From assembly GCA_017483465.1 (NCBI GenBank), contig JAFUWN010000113.1:1-36851 (forward strand): a DNA stretch of 36,851 nt. Direction: 5' to 3'. The stretch's first letter is position 1. Each line of letters opens with the position of its first letter. Positions 1 through 7,463 of this stretch are shown one piece after another. The stretch is from Oscillospiraceae bacterium. GTDB taxonomy: Bacteria; Bacillota; Clostridia; Oscillospirales; Ruminococcaceae. A program made the translations under genes and the position numbers. Below the pieces are notes generated by a model that worked only from the letters and a program-made list of their open reading frames with translations, did not search any database and was not told where the DNA came from.

Positions 1-18
1 ATAGAAAAATATTGTCCC

Positions 19-88
19 TGTCAATAGCAACAGGAACAAAGAGGCTTAAAAGCCGCCTCTTTGTAACCCTGTCGCTGGTCTATTGACA
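19..88. repeat. Long interrupted inverted repeat / hairpin
   Basis: Nested complementary arms: TGTCAATA (19-26) with TATTGACA (81-88), a middle arm at 27-34 with 68-75 (one mismatch), and a perfect 10-bp inner stem ACAAAGAGGC (36-45) with GCCTCTTTGT (55-64). There is no convincing T-tract on either side, so it is not a clear terminator. It could be the 3' end of a transcript from left of the window, a small structured RNA, or a miniature inverted-repeat element. Confidence 0.5.
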
Positions 89-159
89 AACGCAGTCTGA
101 AAAATTTTCTCTCATGTCAAACTGCTGAATTCTGATTTATCGCAGTAACCGAATGCAAA

Positions 160-196
160 TAAAATGCCCCGGAGCAATTTCCCAACTGCTTCGGGG
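160..196 (-). terminator. Intrinsic terminator after yabR
   Basis: Read leftward, a 10-bp stem (187-196 with 167-176, one G-U pair) is followed by a T-rich run (CATTTTATTTG). It lies about 40 bases past the yabR stop codon, where the divIC-yabR transcript should end. Confidence 0.75.
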
Positions 197-237
197 TATC
201 ACTTCTTTATGAGTACCGGCCTGAGAGAACGAAATTT

Positions 238-681
238 TTATCTCGAACGTCTGCGGGATTTGTTCTTTCTGTCAGTAATCCGCTTGATGTCACCCATTTT
301 TTCCTCACTGTTCTGCTTGAAGCGGTTCATCATATCTTCAAAGCTCAGTTCAGATTCCTGCGGCTGCGGCTTGGGATTCCAGACCGCACCTTTATCACGG
401 GGCTGTTTTCTGGGCTGACGGGGCGGACGCTCCTCCTGCGGCAGAGCTTTCTTGATGGACATGCTGATTTTTCCCTGCTCGTTGATCTGGAGCACAACAA
501 CTTTCACGTCCTGACCTTCTGTCAGGAATTCACGGATATCATTCACAAATGTATTTGCAACTTCGGAGATATGCACCATGCCTGTGACGGGCTTTCCTTC
601 TTCCTGTTCCACTTCTACGAATGCACCATAGTTGGTAATGCTTCTGACCTTGCCTTCATAAATTTTTCCTGTTTCCAGCAT
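238..681 (-). CDS. yabR: S1 RNA-binding domain protein, YabR-like
   Basis: This is a 147-residue protein with one S1 (OB-fold) RNA-binding domain at residues 1-75. The motifs GKVRSITNYGAFVEV, GMVHISE and GKISMSIKKA are typical of S1 repeats. A basic, Pro/Gln/Arg-rich tail ends in KNKSRRRSR. It resembles Bacillus YabR and the general stress protein 13 group, small cytoplasmic S1 proteins thought to act on RNA or ribosomes; the exact role is unknown. The ATG at 681 is chosen because AGGAGGT lies at 694-700 and the S1 fold begins directly after it; an in-frame extension to 807 would overlap divIC. It follows divIC by 22 bases, so the two are probably co-transcribed. The order yabP-yabQ-divIC-yabR matches that in Bacillus and many Clostridia, which supports the name. 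Confidence 0.85.
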   Translation of the reverse strand: MLETGKIYEGKVRSITNYGAFVEVEQEEGKPVTGMVHISEVANTFVNDIREFLTEGQDVKVVVLQINEQGKISMSIKKALPQEERPPRQPRKQPRDKGAVWNPKPQPQESELSFEDMMNRFKQNSEEKMGDIKRITDRKNKSRRRSR

Positions 682-703
682 TGTTCTGAAAAGACCTCCT
701 GTT

Positions 704-1009
704 TTAATCTCTTGATGTATCATAATAACGCCGCTCGTCCGGATAGGCATAATTTCCGGATTCGACAGCAAGCTTTTCCATATAGCGGCCGATGTCATCG
801 GAAGCAATCAGTTCGGCGAGTTCCTCGTTCTGTGCGGAAAGGACTTCGATATTTTCTTCGATTCTGGCAAGTTCCTTTTTTTTCTCAACAATAGAATTCT
901 GTGCACTGATGATAGAAACAGTACAGAATACTGCAAACATAGCCAGTGCGGCACTGATCAGGACTCTGAACATAAGCGGCTGTTTGGCAGTTTTTTTTCT
1001 TTCCGGCAT
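704..1009 (-). CDS. divIC: Septum formation initiator DivIC/FtsB-like
   Basis: A 101-residue bitopic protein. A short basic cytoplasmic tail (PERKKTAKQ) is followed by one membrane segment at about residues 15-36 and then a Glu-rich coiled coil (about residues 40-75: EKKKELARIEENIEVLSAQNEEL). This is the architecture of DivIC/FtsB, which join FtsL and DivIB at the division septum. The ATG at 1009 is preferred over the one at 1015: GAGGT at 1016-1020 is 6 bases from the former and too close to the latter. A sigma-A promoter at 1080-1109 lies just upstream, so division can be served independently of the sporulation genes before it. The family is short and poorly conserved; position beside yabQ and yabR adds weight. 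Confidence 0.85.
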   Translation of the reverse strand: MPERKKTAKQPLMFRVLISAALAMFAVFCTVSIISAQNSIVEKKKELARIEENIEVLSAQNEELAELIASDDIGRYMEKLAVESGNYAYPDERRYYDTSRD

Positions 1010-1079
1010 ACTCATACCTCGCTTTCTCGGATTTCATTTACAAAAAAATTTTCTGAAAATGACAAGCTGTTATTTTATT

Positions 1080-1109
1080 ATTATACACCCTGACAGGGGT
1101 CTTTGGCAA
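1080..1109 (-). promoter_or_regulatory. Sigma-A promoter for divIC-yabR
   Basis: Read leftward: TTGCCA (1109-1104), an 18-bp spacer, then TATAAT (1085-1080). The spacer contains the perfect inverted repeat CCCTG-A-CAGGG (1088-1098), which could be a regulator site or chance. Confidence 0.7.
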
Positions 1110-1117
1110 GCGGTTTT

Positions 1118-1531
1118 TTATAATTTTTCGGACTGGTGTTGTTTTTTGGAGTGTTTCACAAAAGTTGTTAATAGTTTTCTACAAATCCGTACAAAACTAT
1201 CCCAGACCAGAAAGAGCAGTCTGCCGAGTGTGCATTCATAGATCACAAAACCGCACAGACAGGCAAGGACATAATAGAACCGGAAGTCTCCGCCGGCAAA
1301 TGCACTCACATAAACCAGAAGCAGAAAACTGAGCAGAATCAGAAATAAAAAATCTTCCAGCATGACGACTGCCCAGTGATGCCGGAAGATTCTCCGGAGA
1401 AAGCGAAAAAGATCAGACAACATGCCTGCCGGAATACCTAATGTGACAGCTCCGGCAAATAATAACAATTCTTCTTCGACCGGCCGGAACGTATCCGGAG
1501 CCATTTTCAAGAGCAGTATCAGCATGATCAT
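1118..1531 (-). CDS. yabQ: Spore cortex biosynthesis protein YabQ
   Basis: A 137-residue membrane protein with about four hydrophobic segments (near residues 22-42, 55-80, 84-97 and 98-112) and a basic C-terminus (KHSKKQHQSEKL). Size, topology and position directly after yabP fit YabQ, an outer-forespore-membrane protein that Bacillus subtilis needs for spore cortex formation. The start overlaps the yabP stop codon as ATGA (1528-1531), so translation is probably coupled; the site has no strong ribosome-binding sequence of its own. A later Met (residue 3) is an alternative start. Expression during sporulation from the yabP promoter is inferred. YabQ sequences diverge strongly, so the call leans on gene order. 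Confidence 0.8.
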   Translation of the reverse strand: MIMLILLLKMAPDTFRPVEEELLLFAGAVTLGIPAGMLSDLFRFLRRIFRHHWAVVMLEDFLFLILLSFLLLVYVSAFAGGDFRFYYVLACLCGFVIYECTLGRLLFLVWDSFVRICRKLLTTFVKHSKKQHQSEKL

Positions 1532-1815
1532 CTGAATAATTTTCCCAGCATGGAGACAGGAGACTGCTTGTCTTTATCGCCGTACTGGAGTGCCCAGATA
1601 TCGCCTTCAACCGAGAGAGTGCCTTCTTCAATGCTGATGGCATTGATATGCAGTTCCCGTCCGGTGATGGTAAGTTCACCCATGCGGGTATAGAGAATCA
1701 TTTCTTTCTCGTCAAAGCTGTCGATGTCTGTAATGCCGGAGATGGTGAGCGTTTTCCGGTTTTCGAGTGTCACAAGATGGGGAATCTCTGAAATCCGTTC
1801 TGTTTCCTGTATCAT
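1528..1815 (-). CDS. yabP: Sporulation protein YabP
   Basis: A 95-residue soluble protein of the YabP/YqfC family. Its pattern is typical: HLVTLENRKTLTISGITDID, then ILYTRMGELTITGRELHI and a closing GTLSVEGDIWAL segment, suggesting a small all-beta fold. YabP is a sporulation protein of the mother-cell programme in Bacillus; its biochemical function is unknown. The ATG at 1815 follows AGGAGGG (1822-1828) at a good distance. That ribosome site can be folded into a hairpin with 1852-1860. A sigma-E-like promoter sits just upstream. It overlaps yabQ by four bases. Confidence 0.9.
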   Translation of the reverse strand: MIQETERISEIPHLVTLENRKTLTISGITDIDSFDEKEMILYTRMGELTITGRELHINAISIEEGTLSVEGDIWALQYGDKDKQSPVSMLGKLFR

Positions 1816-1818
1816 GCA

Positions 1819-1860
1819 AAGCCCTCCTGTATTGAATTATTCTATTCTATGCAGGGGCTT
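1819..1860 (-). promoter_or_regulatory. Hairpin covering the yabP ribosome site
   Basis: On the leftward transcript, AAGCCC plus CAG (1852-1860) can pair with CTG plus GGGCTT (1819-1829) across a 22-base loop, leaving a two-base bulge. The right arm includes the AGGAGGG ribosome site of yabP. It could limit translation, or be a weak end structure for the upstream Rrf2 gene; it has no T-tract. Confidence 0.4.
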
Positions 1861-1873
1861 GTCAGAAAATGCC
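1844..1873 (-). promoter_or_regulatory. Sigma-E-like promoter for yabPQ
   Basis: Read leftward: GGCATTTT (1873-1866), 14 bases, then CATAGAAT (1851-1844). This resembles the Bacillus sigma-E consensus (GKMATATT, 13-15 bp, CATACAMT). yabP and yabQ are sporulation genes, so a mother-cell promoter here is plausible. It is a by-eye match only. Confidence 0.45.
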
Positions 1874-1876
1874 AGA

Positions 1877-2314
1877 TCAGATACAATAATCATTGCCGTC
1901 TACACCGGCATTATGATTCAGAATATCCTGAAGCGTAATACTGTCCAGATATTCATGCACGGCTTTATACAGGCCTTTCCATACATAGAGGGTAGCACAT
2001 TCATCGGCACGGGGGCAGTCATTGGTATCATATTCCAGACAAGTAACCGGTGCAAGACTGCCCTCTGTAGCACGGAGCACATCACCGACTGTCAGCGAAT
2101 CGGCAGATTTAGCCAGCATATAACCGCCCTTATTTCCCCGATTCGTCCGGAGGATGCCGCCTTTGTTCAGCATAGGAACGATCTGTTCCAGATATTTCTT
2201 TGAAATCTGCTGACGTTCGGCAATTTCTTTCAGAGAAATATAGCCCTCTTCCTGATGCATTGACAAATCTAACAGCATTCGCAGGGCATAGCGGCCTTTT
2301 GTTGAAATTTTCAT
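1877..2314 (-). CDS. Rrf2-family transcriptional regulator
   Basis: A 145-residue Rrf2/IscR-type regulator. The N-terminus MKISTKGRYALRMLLDLS and the winged-helix stretch SLKEIAERQQISKKYLEQ are signatures of the family, followed by the wing (RTNRGNKGGYMLAK). The three cysteines C-X7-C-X5-C (within PVTCLEYDTNDCPRADEC) match the [2Fe-2S] ligand loop of IscR-like members, so it is probably a redox or Fe-S sensor. AGGAAG lies 9 bases before the ATG. It diverges from the Fe-S-rich oxidoreductase operon at 2573, a likely target, and may also control itself. No cysteine desulfurase or iscU gene is next to it, which argues against the standard IscR operon. Confidence 0.88.
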   Translation of the reverse strand: MKISTKGRYALRMLLDLSMHQEEGYISLKEIAERQQISKKYLEQIVPMLNKGGILRTNRGNKGGYMLAKSADSLTVGDVLRATEGSLAPVTCLEYDTNDCPRADECATLYVWKGLYKAVHEYLDSITLQDILNHNAGVDGNDYCI

Positions 2315-2360
2315 AATCAGGTACTTCCTTTCTGTGATGAAATTTTATACTATATTTATT

Positions 2361-2389
2361 ATTATACCATAGGTTTAGTATGTTTTCAA
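2361..2389 (-). promoter_or_regulatory. Promoter for the Rrf2 regulator
   Basis: Read leftward: TTGAAA (2389-2384), 17 bases, TATAAT (2366-2361). CATA/TATG half-sites in the spacer (around 2368-2382) form a loose inverted repeat that could be an autoregulatory site. Confidence 0.75.
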
Positions 2390-2495
2390 GTAGAAAAACA
2401 TCTGTAAAATTTCACGTTTTTATTTTGAAAAAACATCCTGATTTTTATATTTCTTACAAACTTATAAAATATATCAGATTAATAGGTTATAGATA

Positions 2496-2524
2496 TTGAC
2501 TTTCTAAATCAGAAGTGTTATAAT
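2496..2524 (+). promoter_or_regulatory. Promoter of the oxidoreductase operon
   Basis: TTGACT (2496-2501), 17 bases, TATAAT (2519-2524), about 50 bases upstream of the first gene. The intergenic region is AT-rich and shared with the divergent Rrf2 promoter, about 107 bp away. Confidence 0.85.
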
Positions 2525-2572
2525 ATAATCATATTAATCATATATGTAAATGCAAAAGCAGGTGATTTTACT

Positions 2573-3091
2573 ATGACAGAAATTTTATGGCTCGGCCGTG
2601 GCGGTCAGGGAGCTTTTACAGCCGCTAAAATTCTCGGTGCGGCTTATGCTCTCAATGCCGGATGTCATGCCCTTGCGTTCCCGTCATTCGGCCCCGAACG
2701 CCGGGGTGCTCCCGTCAGAGCTTTTACAAAATTAGATCATAAACCCATTTCTGACCGGAGTGAAACGGAAAAAGCAGATTATATTATTATTCTTGATGAT
2801 ACGCTGTATTCTGAAAATCTTAAAAATTTACTCAAATCCGGCGGAAAAATTCTTGTCAATACCAGACAGGCACAAGCAGAACAGATTCTTCCGTTTGACG
2901 GCGATTCTCTCGCAAAAGAACTCAGACTGCCCGTTGTAAATACTGTCATGATGGGTGCTCTTGCCGGTGTTTCCGGAATCGTTTCGATTGAAAATCTGCA
3001 CCAGGCAATTCAAAATTATATGCCAGAAAAAATCCGTGAAAAAAATAAATCGGCTGTTCAGAAAGCCGCTGAGGAGGCTGCTGCATTATGA
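2573..3091 (+). CDS. porG: 2-oxoacid:ferredoxin oxidoreductase, gamma subunit
   Basis: A 172-residue gamma subunit of a four-subunit pyruvate/2-oxoacid:ferredoxin oxidoreductase. The opening GRGGQGAFTAAKILG and the PSFGPERRGAPVRAF segment are highly characteristic. The complex oxidatively decarboxylates a 2-oxoacid to acyl-CoA and CO2 with reduction of ferredoxin, and can run in reverse. Gamma contributes to the catalytic core and CoA binding. AGGTGA precedes the ATG. Its stop overlaps the delta subunit start (ATGA). It is first in an operon running gamma-delta-alpha-beta, then an aminotransferase and an amidohydrolase. Pyruvate is the default substrate; branched-chain or aryl 2-oxoacids cannot be excluded. 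Confidence 0.9.
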   Translation: MTEILWLGRGGQGAFTAAKILGAAYALNAGCHALAFPSFGPERRGAPVRAFTKLDHKPISDRSETEKADYIIILDDTLYSENLKNLLKSGGKILVNTRQAQAEQILPFDGDSLAKELRLPVVNTVMMGALAGVSGIVSIENLHQAIQNYMPEKIREKNKSAVQKAAEEAAAL

Positions 3092-3381
3092 TCAGACCTA
3101 CTGTAAGAGAAAAGAAAACTTTCGGCTTTGCGGATGTTCCCGAAGATACCAGCTATGAAGCCGGCTATCTCGTCACTGTCAACAGCGGCTGGAGAAGTAT
3201 TCGTCCTGTTGTGAATACAGAAACCTGCATCGGCTGTATGCAGTGTTATTTATACTGCCCTGACGGAGTCATCTCCATTCAGGACGGAAAAGCCGTCATA
3301 GATTATGATTTCTGCAAGGGCTGCGGTATCTGTTCCAAACTCTGCAAGCCCCATGCAATTCAGATGGAGAGTGAAAGATAA
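3088..3381 (+). CDS. porD: 2-oxoacid:ferredoxin oxidoreductase, delta (ferredoxin-like) subunit
   Basis: A 97-residue protein with two [4Fe-4S] motifs: CIGCMQCYLYCP and CKGCGICSKLC followed by KPH. It is the delta subunit, which carries electrons from the thiamine-diphosphate centre to ferredoxin. The N-terminal 45 residues (TFGFADVPEDTSYEAGYL and following) are the usual extension before the ferredoxin fold. It overlaps gamma by four bases and shares one base with the alpha subunit start (TAATG at 3379-3383), so all subunits are likely made in fixed ratio. Confidence 0.92.
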   Translation: MIRPTVREKKTFGFADVPEDTSYEAGYLVTVNSGWRSIRPVVNTETCIGCMQCYLYCPDGVISIQDGKAVIDYDFCKGCGICSKLCKPHAIQMESER

Positions 3382-4553
3382 TGGCAGAAAAATTCTTATC
3401 CGGTGATGAAGCATTTGCTGAAGGTATCAGATTGGCCTGTCCCGATGTCATTTCGGCTTATCCGATTACTCCGCAGACGATCGTAGTGGAAAAGCTTTCC
3501 GAAATGGTCGAGGACGGCAGTTTAGATGCCGAGTTTATTCATGTAGAATCCGAACATTCAGCATTATCCTGTGCAATGGGTGCAAGTGCCGCAGGTGTCA
3601 GAGCCTTTACAGCCACTTCCTCACAGGGTCTGTTATATATGGCAGAATGTCTTTATTATGCCTCCGGCGGCAGATTCCCGATTGTTATGATGAATGCAAA
3701 CAGATCGACAGCTCTGCCCTGGAATATCTACGGCGATCAGAGAGACAGTCTTTCTCAGCTGGATTCCGGATGGATTCAGGCTTATGCCGAAAATGCTCAG
3801 GAAAGTCTTGATCTGGCTCTGATGAGTTATTATATCGCAGAGCATAAAAGCGTTTCGACTCCGTTCATGGTGAATCTTGACGGCTTTATCTTAACGCATA
3901 CTTATGAACAAGTAGATGTTCCGGCTCCGGAACAGGCTAAAAAATTTCTGCCGCCCTATGAAACAGAAAATAAGCTGGATTTGGACAATCCGAAAAATAT
4001 GGCCTTTTCCGCAGGCCCTGACACGAATTATATTTTTAAATATAAAGAACATGCCGCTATGCTCCGTGCGATTCCGGTGATCGAAGAAGCAGAACAGAAA
4101 TTTGCTGAAATTTTCGGCAGAAAATATACCGGTCTGCTTGATCAGTATAAAACCGAAGACGCAGATTATATTCTGATCACGCTCGGCAGTATCGCCGGAC
4201 TGTGCAGAGAAATTGCCGATTCTCTCCGTCAGAACGGAATCAGGGTCGGAGTTGTCAGAATCCGGTATATGCGGCCGTTCCCGACAGAAGCTCTTGCAGA
4301 AGCGGTTCAGAATGCAAAAGCTTTAGCTGTTCTTGAAAAAGATATTTCTTTCGGCAATGAGGGAACTGTTTTTACAAATATCTGTTCGGCTCTGCAAGGA
4401 AAAAATATCACTGCTCCGGTTTATGATTTTATCGGCGGTCTGGGCGGAAGAAATATTTCCCATCAGGATATTATTGCTATTTTTGAAAAAATCCAGTCCG
4501 GTACAGCAAACCGGGTCAACTTTATCGGCATTGAAGAAGGTGAAAATACATGA
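3381..4553 (+). CDS. porA: 2-oxoacid:ferredoxin oxidoreductase, alpha subunit
   Basis: A 390-residue alpha subunit. The N-terminal pyrimidine-binding domain has SAYPITPQTIVVEKL and EFIHVESEHSALSCAMGASAAG; the middle has ALPWNIYGDQRDSL; the C-terminal domain ends with GGLGGRNIS. In the family this subunit and beta together bind thiamine diphosphate, and the E-S-E-H segment contacts the cofactor and substrate. Length is normal for the split-subunit enzymes (about 390-400). A GGAG site lies within the end of the delta gene. It overlaps beta by ATGA (4550-4553). Confidence 0.92.
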   Translation: MAEKFLSGDEAFAEGIRLACPDVISAYPITPQTIVVEKLSEMVEDGSLDAEFIHVESEHSALSCAMGASAAGVRAFTATSSQGLLYMAECLYYASGGRFPIVMMNANRSTALPWNIYGDQRDSLSQLDSGWIQAYAENAQESLDLALMSYYIAEHKSVSTPFMVNLDGFILTHTYEQVDVPAPEQAKKFLPPYETENKLDLDNPKNMAFSAGPDTNYIFKYKEHAAMLRAIPVIEEAEQKFAEIFGRKYTGLLDQYKTEDADYILITLGSIAGLCREIADSLRQNGIRVGVVRIRYMRPFPTEALAEAVQNAKALAVLEKDISFGNEGTVFTNICSALQGKNITAPVYDFIGGLGGRNISHQDIIAIFEKIQSGTANRVNFIGIEEGENT

Positions 4554-5437
4554 GCGTATCAGCTAAAACTTTAGATCAGAACGAATATTTCTACGGTCAT
4601 AAAGCCTGTGCCGGATGCGGCGGAAGCCTGGCTGTCCGGAATGCTCTGAAAGTACTGGGCAAAAATGCCGTTGCAGTTCTTCCGGCCGGATGTATGTCCG
4701 CAGTCGGTTTTAATTTTCCGCAGTTATGCTTTGCGAATAATGCGATTATCTCGACATTTGCCGGAACTGCCTCTATGCTGACCGGTATCGAAGCCGGATT
4801 CCGCCGGAGAGGTATCAAAGATTTCACAGCTGTCGGATTCGCAGGCGACGGCGGTACGGCAGATATCGGCATTCAGGCTCTTTCCGGTGCGATCGACAGA
4901 AATGATAATATTATTTATATCTGCTATGATAACGAAGCTTATATGAATACCGGAATTCAGAAATCCGGTCTGACTCCGTTCGGAGCGAAAACAACAACGA
5001 CTCCGGCCGGACAGAATATTCACGGCAATATCCGGCCTAAGAAGAATATGTTCGAGATTGTTGCCGCTCATGATATTCCCTATGCAGCCACGGCAACTGT
5101 CGGCTATATAAATGATTTTCTGAATAAGATCGAAAAAGCTTCTAAAATTCAGGGAACAAAATATATTCATGTGATTGCCCCCTGTCCGACAGGATGGGGC
5201 ATTCCAGTCAGTGATACGATCGATGCCGCCCGTGAAATTGTAGACTGCGGTCTGTGGTATCTTGCTGAATATGAAAATCATGAATTCAAGATCAGCCGTG
5301 ACCCGAAAAATTTCACAAGCGTTGAGGAATATCTCAGAAAACAAGCCAGATTCAAGCATTTGACTGACGAAGATATTAAAATAATTACAGAATCCAGAGA
5401 TAAAAAATGGGAATTTATCAGATCTCACTGGAATTGA
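4550..5437 (+). CDS. porB: 2-oxoacid:ferredoxin oxidoreductase, beta subunit
   Basis: A 295-residue beta subunit holding the thiamine diphosphate and one Fe-S cluster. Visible motifs are HKACAGCGGSLAVR (Cys pair), GFAGDGGTADIGIQ (the GDG thiamine-diphosphate/Mg motif), YDNEAYMNTGIQKSG, and TPFGAKTTTTPAG. A further Cys in APCPTGWG is a conserved cluster ligand. The TPxGAxTTTTPxG stretch is closest to PorB-type enzymes, which favours pyruvate, though related VorB proteins are similar. The gene is translationally coupled to alpha and followed 27 bases later by an aminotransferase. Confidence 0.92.
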   Translation: MSVSAKTLDQNEYFYGHKACAGCGGSLAVRNALKVLGKNAVAVLPAGCMSAVGFNFPQLCFANNAIISTFAGTASMLTGIEAGFRRRGIKDFTAVGFAGDGGTADIGIQALSGAIDRNDNIIYICYDNEAYMNTGIQKSGLTPFGAKTTTTPAGQNIHGNIRPKKNMFEIVAAHDIPYAATATVGYINDFLNKIEKASKIQGTKYIHVIAPCPTGWGIPVSDTIDAAREIVDCGLWYLAEYENHEFKISRDPKNFTSVEEYLRKQARFKHLTDEDIKIITESRDKKWEFIRSHWN

Positions 5438-5464
5438 TTTTATGATAGAAAGAGGTTATGTATC

Positions 5465-6634
5465 ATGCCAGGTTTATCACAGAGAACAGCAGGATTTACA
5501 GATTCTGTCATCAGAAGAATGACAAGAATTTCCAATCAATACGGAGCTGTCAATTTATCACAGGGCTTTCCGGATTTCGACCCGCCGAAGGAAATTTTAA
5601 CCCGTCTTGCCGAAGTCACAAAAGAGGATTTCCATCAGTATTCGATTACATGGGGAGCACAGAATTTCCGTGAAGCGTTAGCAAAAAAATATGAGCATTT
5701 CTCCGGTCAGAAAATTGATCCGAACGGTGAAATTGTCGTCACCTGCGGCAGTACCGAAGCTATGATGGCAGCAATGCTCAGTGTGACAAATCCGGGAGAT
5801 AAAGTCATTGTCTTCTCGCCGTTCTATGAAAACTATGGTGCTGATACGATCTTATCCAATGCCGAACCGATTTATGTGCCTCTGATTCCGCCGGAGTTCA
5901 AATTTGATCCGGATGTTCTTGAAAATGCGTTCAAACAGAATCCGAAAGCAATTATTCTCTGTAATCCGTCCAATCCGTGCGGAAAAGTTTTCACTCGTGA
6001 GGAATTGTTAATCATTGCTGATCTGGCAAAAAAATACGATACGTTCGTGATTACTGATGAAGTCTATGAACATATTTTATACAAGCCGCATGAACATGTT
6101 TATTTCTCGACTCTGCCCGATATGAAAGACAGAACGATCGTATGCAGTTCGCTGTCAAAAACATATTCTATTACCGGCTGGCGTTTAGGCTATGTGATTG
6201 CTTCTCCGGAAATTATTGATACTGTCAAGAAAGTACATGATTTCTTAACAGTCGGAGCAGCCGCTCCGTTACAGGAAGCCGCTGTCACCGGTCTGAATTT
6301 CGGTGATGATTATTATCTTGATCTCCAGAAAAAATATACAGAGAAACGTGATTTATTCCTGAATGGTCTGGATACGCTCAAAATTTCTCATACAGTTCCC
6401 GAAGGTGCTTATTATATTCTTCTGGATATTTCAGAATTCGGCTATGAAGATGATCTGAAATTCTGTGAAGATTTAGCTCGTCTTGTAGGAGTCGGAGCGG
6501 TTCCGGGTTCGAGTTTCTTCAAAGAACCTGAAAACAGATATATCCGCTTCCATTTTGCGAAGAAAGAAGAAACTCTGAACGAAGCTCTGAACCGTCTGAA
6601 TGACATCAGAAAGAAGATGCCGTATCATGGCTGA
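5465..6634 (+). CDS. PLP-dependent class I/II aminotransferase
   Basis: A 389-residue aspartate-aminotransferase-fold enzyme. SQGFPDFDPP near the N-terminus, the NPSNPCGK motif, DEVYEH, and SSLSKTYSITGWRLGY with the Schiff-base lysine at residue 232 are all present, as is the C-terminal Arg region (NRYIRFHFA). It transfers amino groups between an amino acid and a 2-oxoacid using pyridoxal phosphate. The sequence resembles the methionine/aromatic (kynurenine-aminotransferase-like) subgroup; the exact substrate cannot be read. Its place behind the 2-oxoacid oxidoreductase suggests the two share an oxoacid, linking amino acids to acyl-CoA. GAGG lies about 9 bases before the ATG. It overlaps the next gene by 8 bases. 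Confidence 0.88.
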   Translation: MPGLSQRTAGFTDSVIRRMTRISNQYGAVNLSQGFPDFDPPKEILTRLAEVTKEDFHQYSITWGAQNFREALAKKYEHFSGQKIDPNGEIVVTCGSTEAMMAAMLSVTNPGDKVIVFSPFYENYGADTILSNAEPIYVPLIPPEFKFDPDVLENAFKQNPKAIILCNPSNPCGKVFTREELLIIADLAKKYDTFVITDEVYEHILYKPHEHVYFSTLPDMKDRTIVCSSLSKTYSITGWRLGYVIASPEIIDTVKKVHDFLTVGAAAPLQEAAVTGLNFGDDYYLDLQKKYTEKRDLFLNGLDTLKISHTVPEGAYYILLDISEFGYEDDLKFCEDLARLVGVGAVPGSSFFKEPENRYIRFHFAKKEETLNEALNRLNDIRKKMPYHG

Positions 6635-7463
6635 TTTTATTCCTGTGACAGATGCACACTGCCATATTTTTCCGGATAAGATTGCTGAAAAATCAAAAGA
6701 TTCTGTCAGGGATTTCTATGATCTTCCGATGTATACTTCCGGAACAGTCAGTCATCTGAAATCTGAACGTAATCAGCTGATTCAAATTCATGGTCAGAAT
6801 TATAAAATTATCAGACAGTTAATCTGTTCTCCGGCAGTTGTTCCGAAACAGACACAGAGTATTAATCAATTTATTTCCGATACTGTTCAGGAAGATTCAG
6901 CTTTTGTCGGATTTGGAACGATTCATCCGGACAATCCGGATTATGAAGAGATTCTCTCCGGATTTAAAGCCAAAAATCTGATTGGTCTGAAAGTGCATTC
7001 TGATTTTCAGCAGTTCAATATTGACGAAAAAAATTTTTATCCGGTATATCAGACAGCAAAAAATCTGAATCTTCCTGTATTATTTCATATGGGAGATAAA
7101 AAATTAGATTATTCTCATCCACGAAGATTAGCACATCTTCTTGAAGATATGCCCGGTCTGACAGCAATTGCCGCTCATATGGGCGGATATTCCCACTGGA
7201 ATGAGGCTCTTGAAGTTCTGAAACCTTCTGAAAATTTATTTTTCGATATTTCCAGTACGCTCCAGTTTATTGACGGCGAATTATTAATGAAATTTATCCG
7301 GAAATTCGGTGAGAGTCAATTCTTTTTCGGAAGCGATTTCCCGATGTGGAGCCCCAAAAAAGAACTTGAAACGCTGATTGATTTCAAATACTCTGAAAAT
7401 TTGTTATCTAAATTACTGCATCAGAATTATTCTGATTTTCTGAAAAAATACCAGAACGGCTGA
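6627..7463 (+). CDS. Amidohydrolase family protein (TIM barrel)
   Basis: A 278-residue amidohydrolase-2 (ACMSD-like) protein. It has the metal-binding DAHCHIF at the N-terminus, then LFHMGD, IAAHMGG and a late FFGSDFP, which are the usual His/His/His/Asp metal-ligand positions on the barrel strands. Such enzymes hydrolyse or decarboxylate small acids; the substrate is unknown. The ATG at 6627 is used: it lies inside the aminotransferase end, has an AAGAAG site upstream, and starts just before the barrel; an ATG at 6600 has no ribosome site. Its stop codon lies in the terminator stem, so it is the last gene of the oxidoreductase operon. Confidence 0.82.
   Translation: MADFIPVTDAHCHIFPDKIAEKSKDSVRDFYDLPMYTSGTVSHLKSERNQLIQIHGQNYKIIRQLICSPAVVPKQTQSINQFISDTVQEDSAFVGFGTIHPDNPDYEEILSGFKAKNLIGLKVHSDFQQFNIDEKNFYPVYQTAKNLNLPVLFHMGDKKLDYSHPRRLAHLLEDMPGLTAIAAHMGGYSHWNEALEVLKPSENLFFDISSTLQFIDGELLMKFIRKFGESQFFFGSDFPMWSPKKELETLIDFKYSENLLSKLLHQNYSDFLKKYQNG

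Noticed and set aside
1877-2314. Rrf2 gene as the regulator of a full isc operon
   Set aside because: No cysteine desulfurase or scaffold gene lies next to it in the window.
4724-5428. 234-codon minus-strand frame opposite porB
   Set aside because: Shadow of a highly conserved coding sequence; no start signals.
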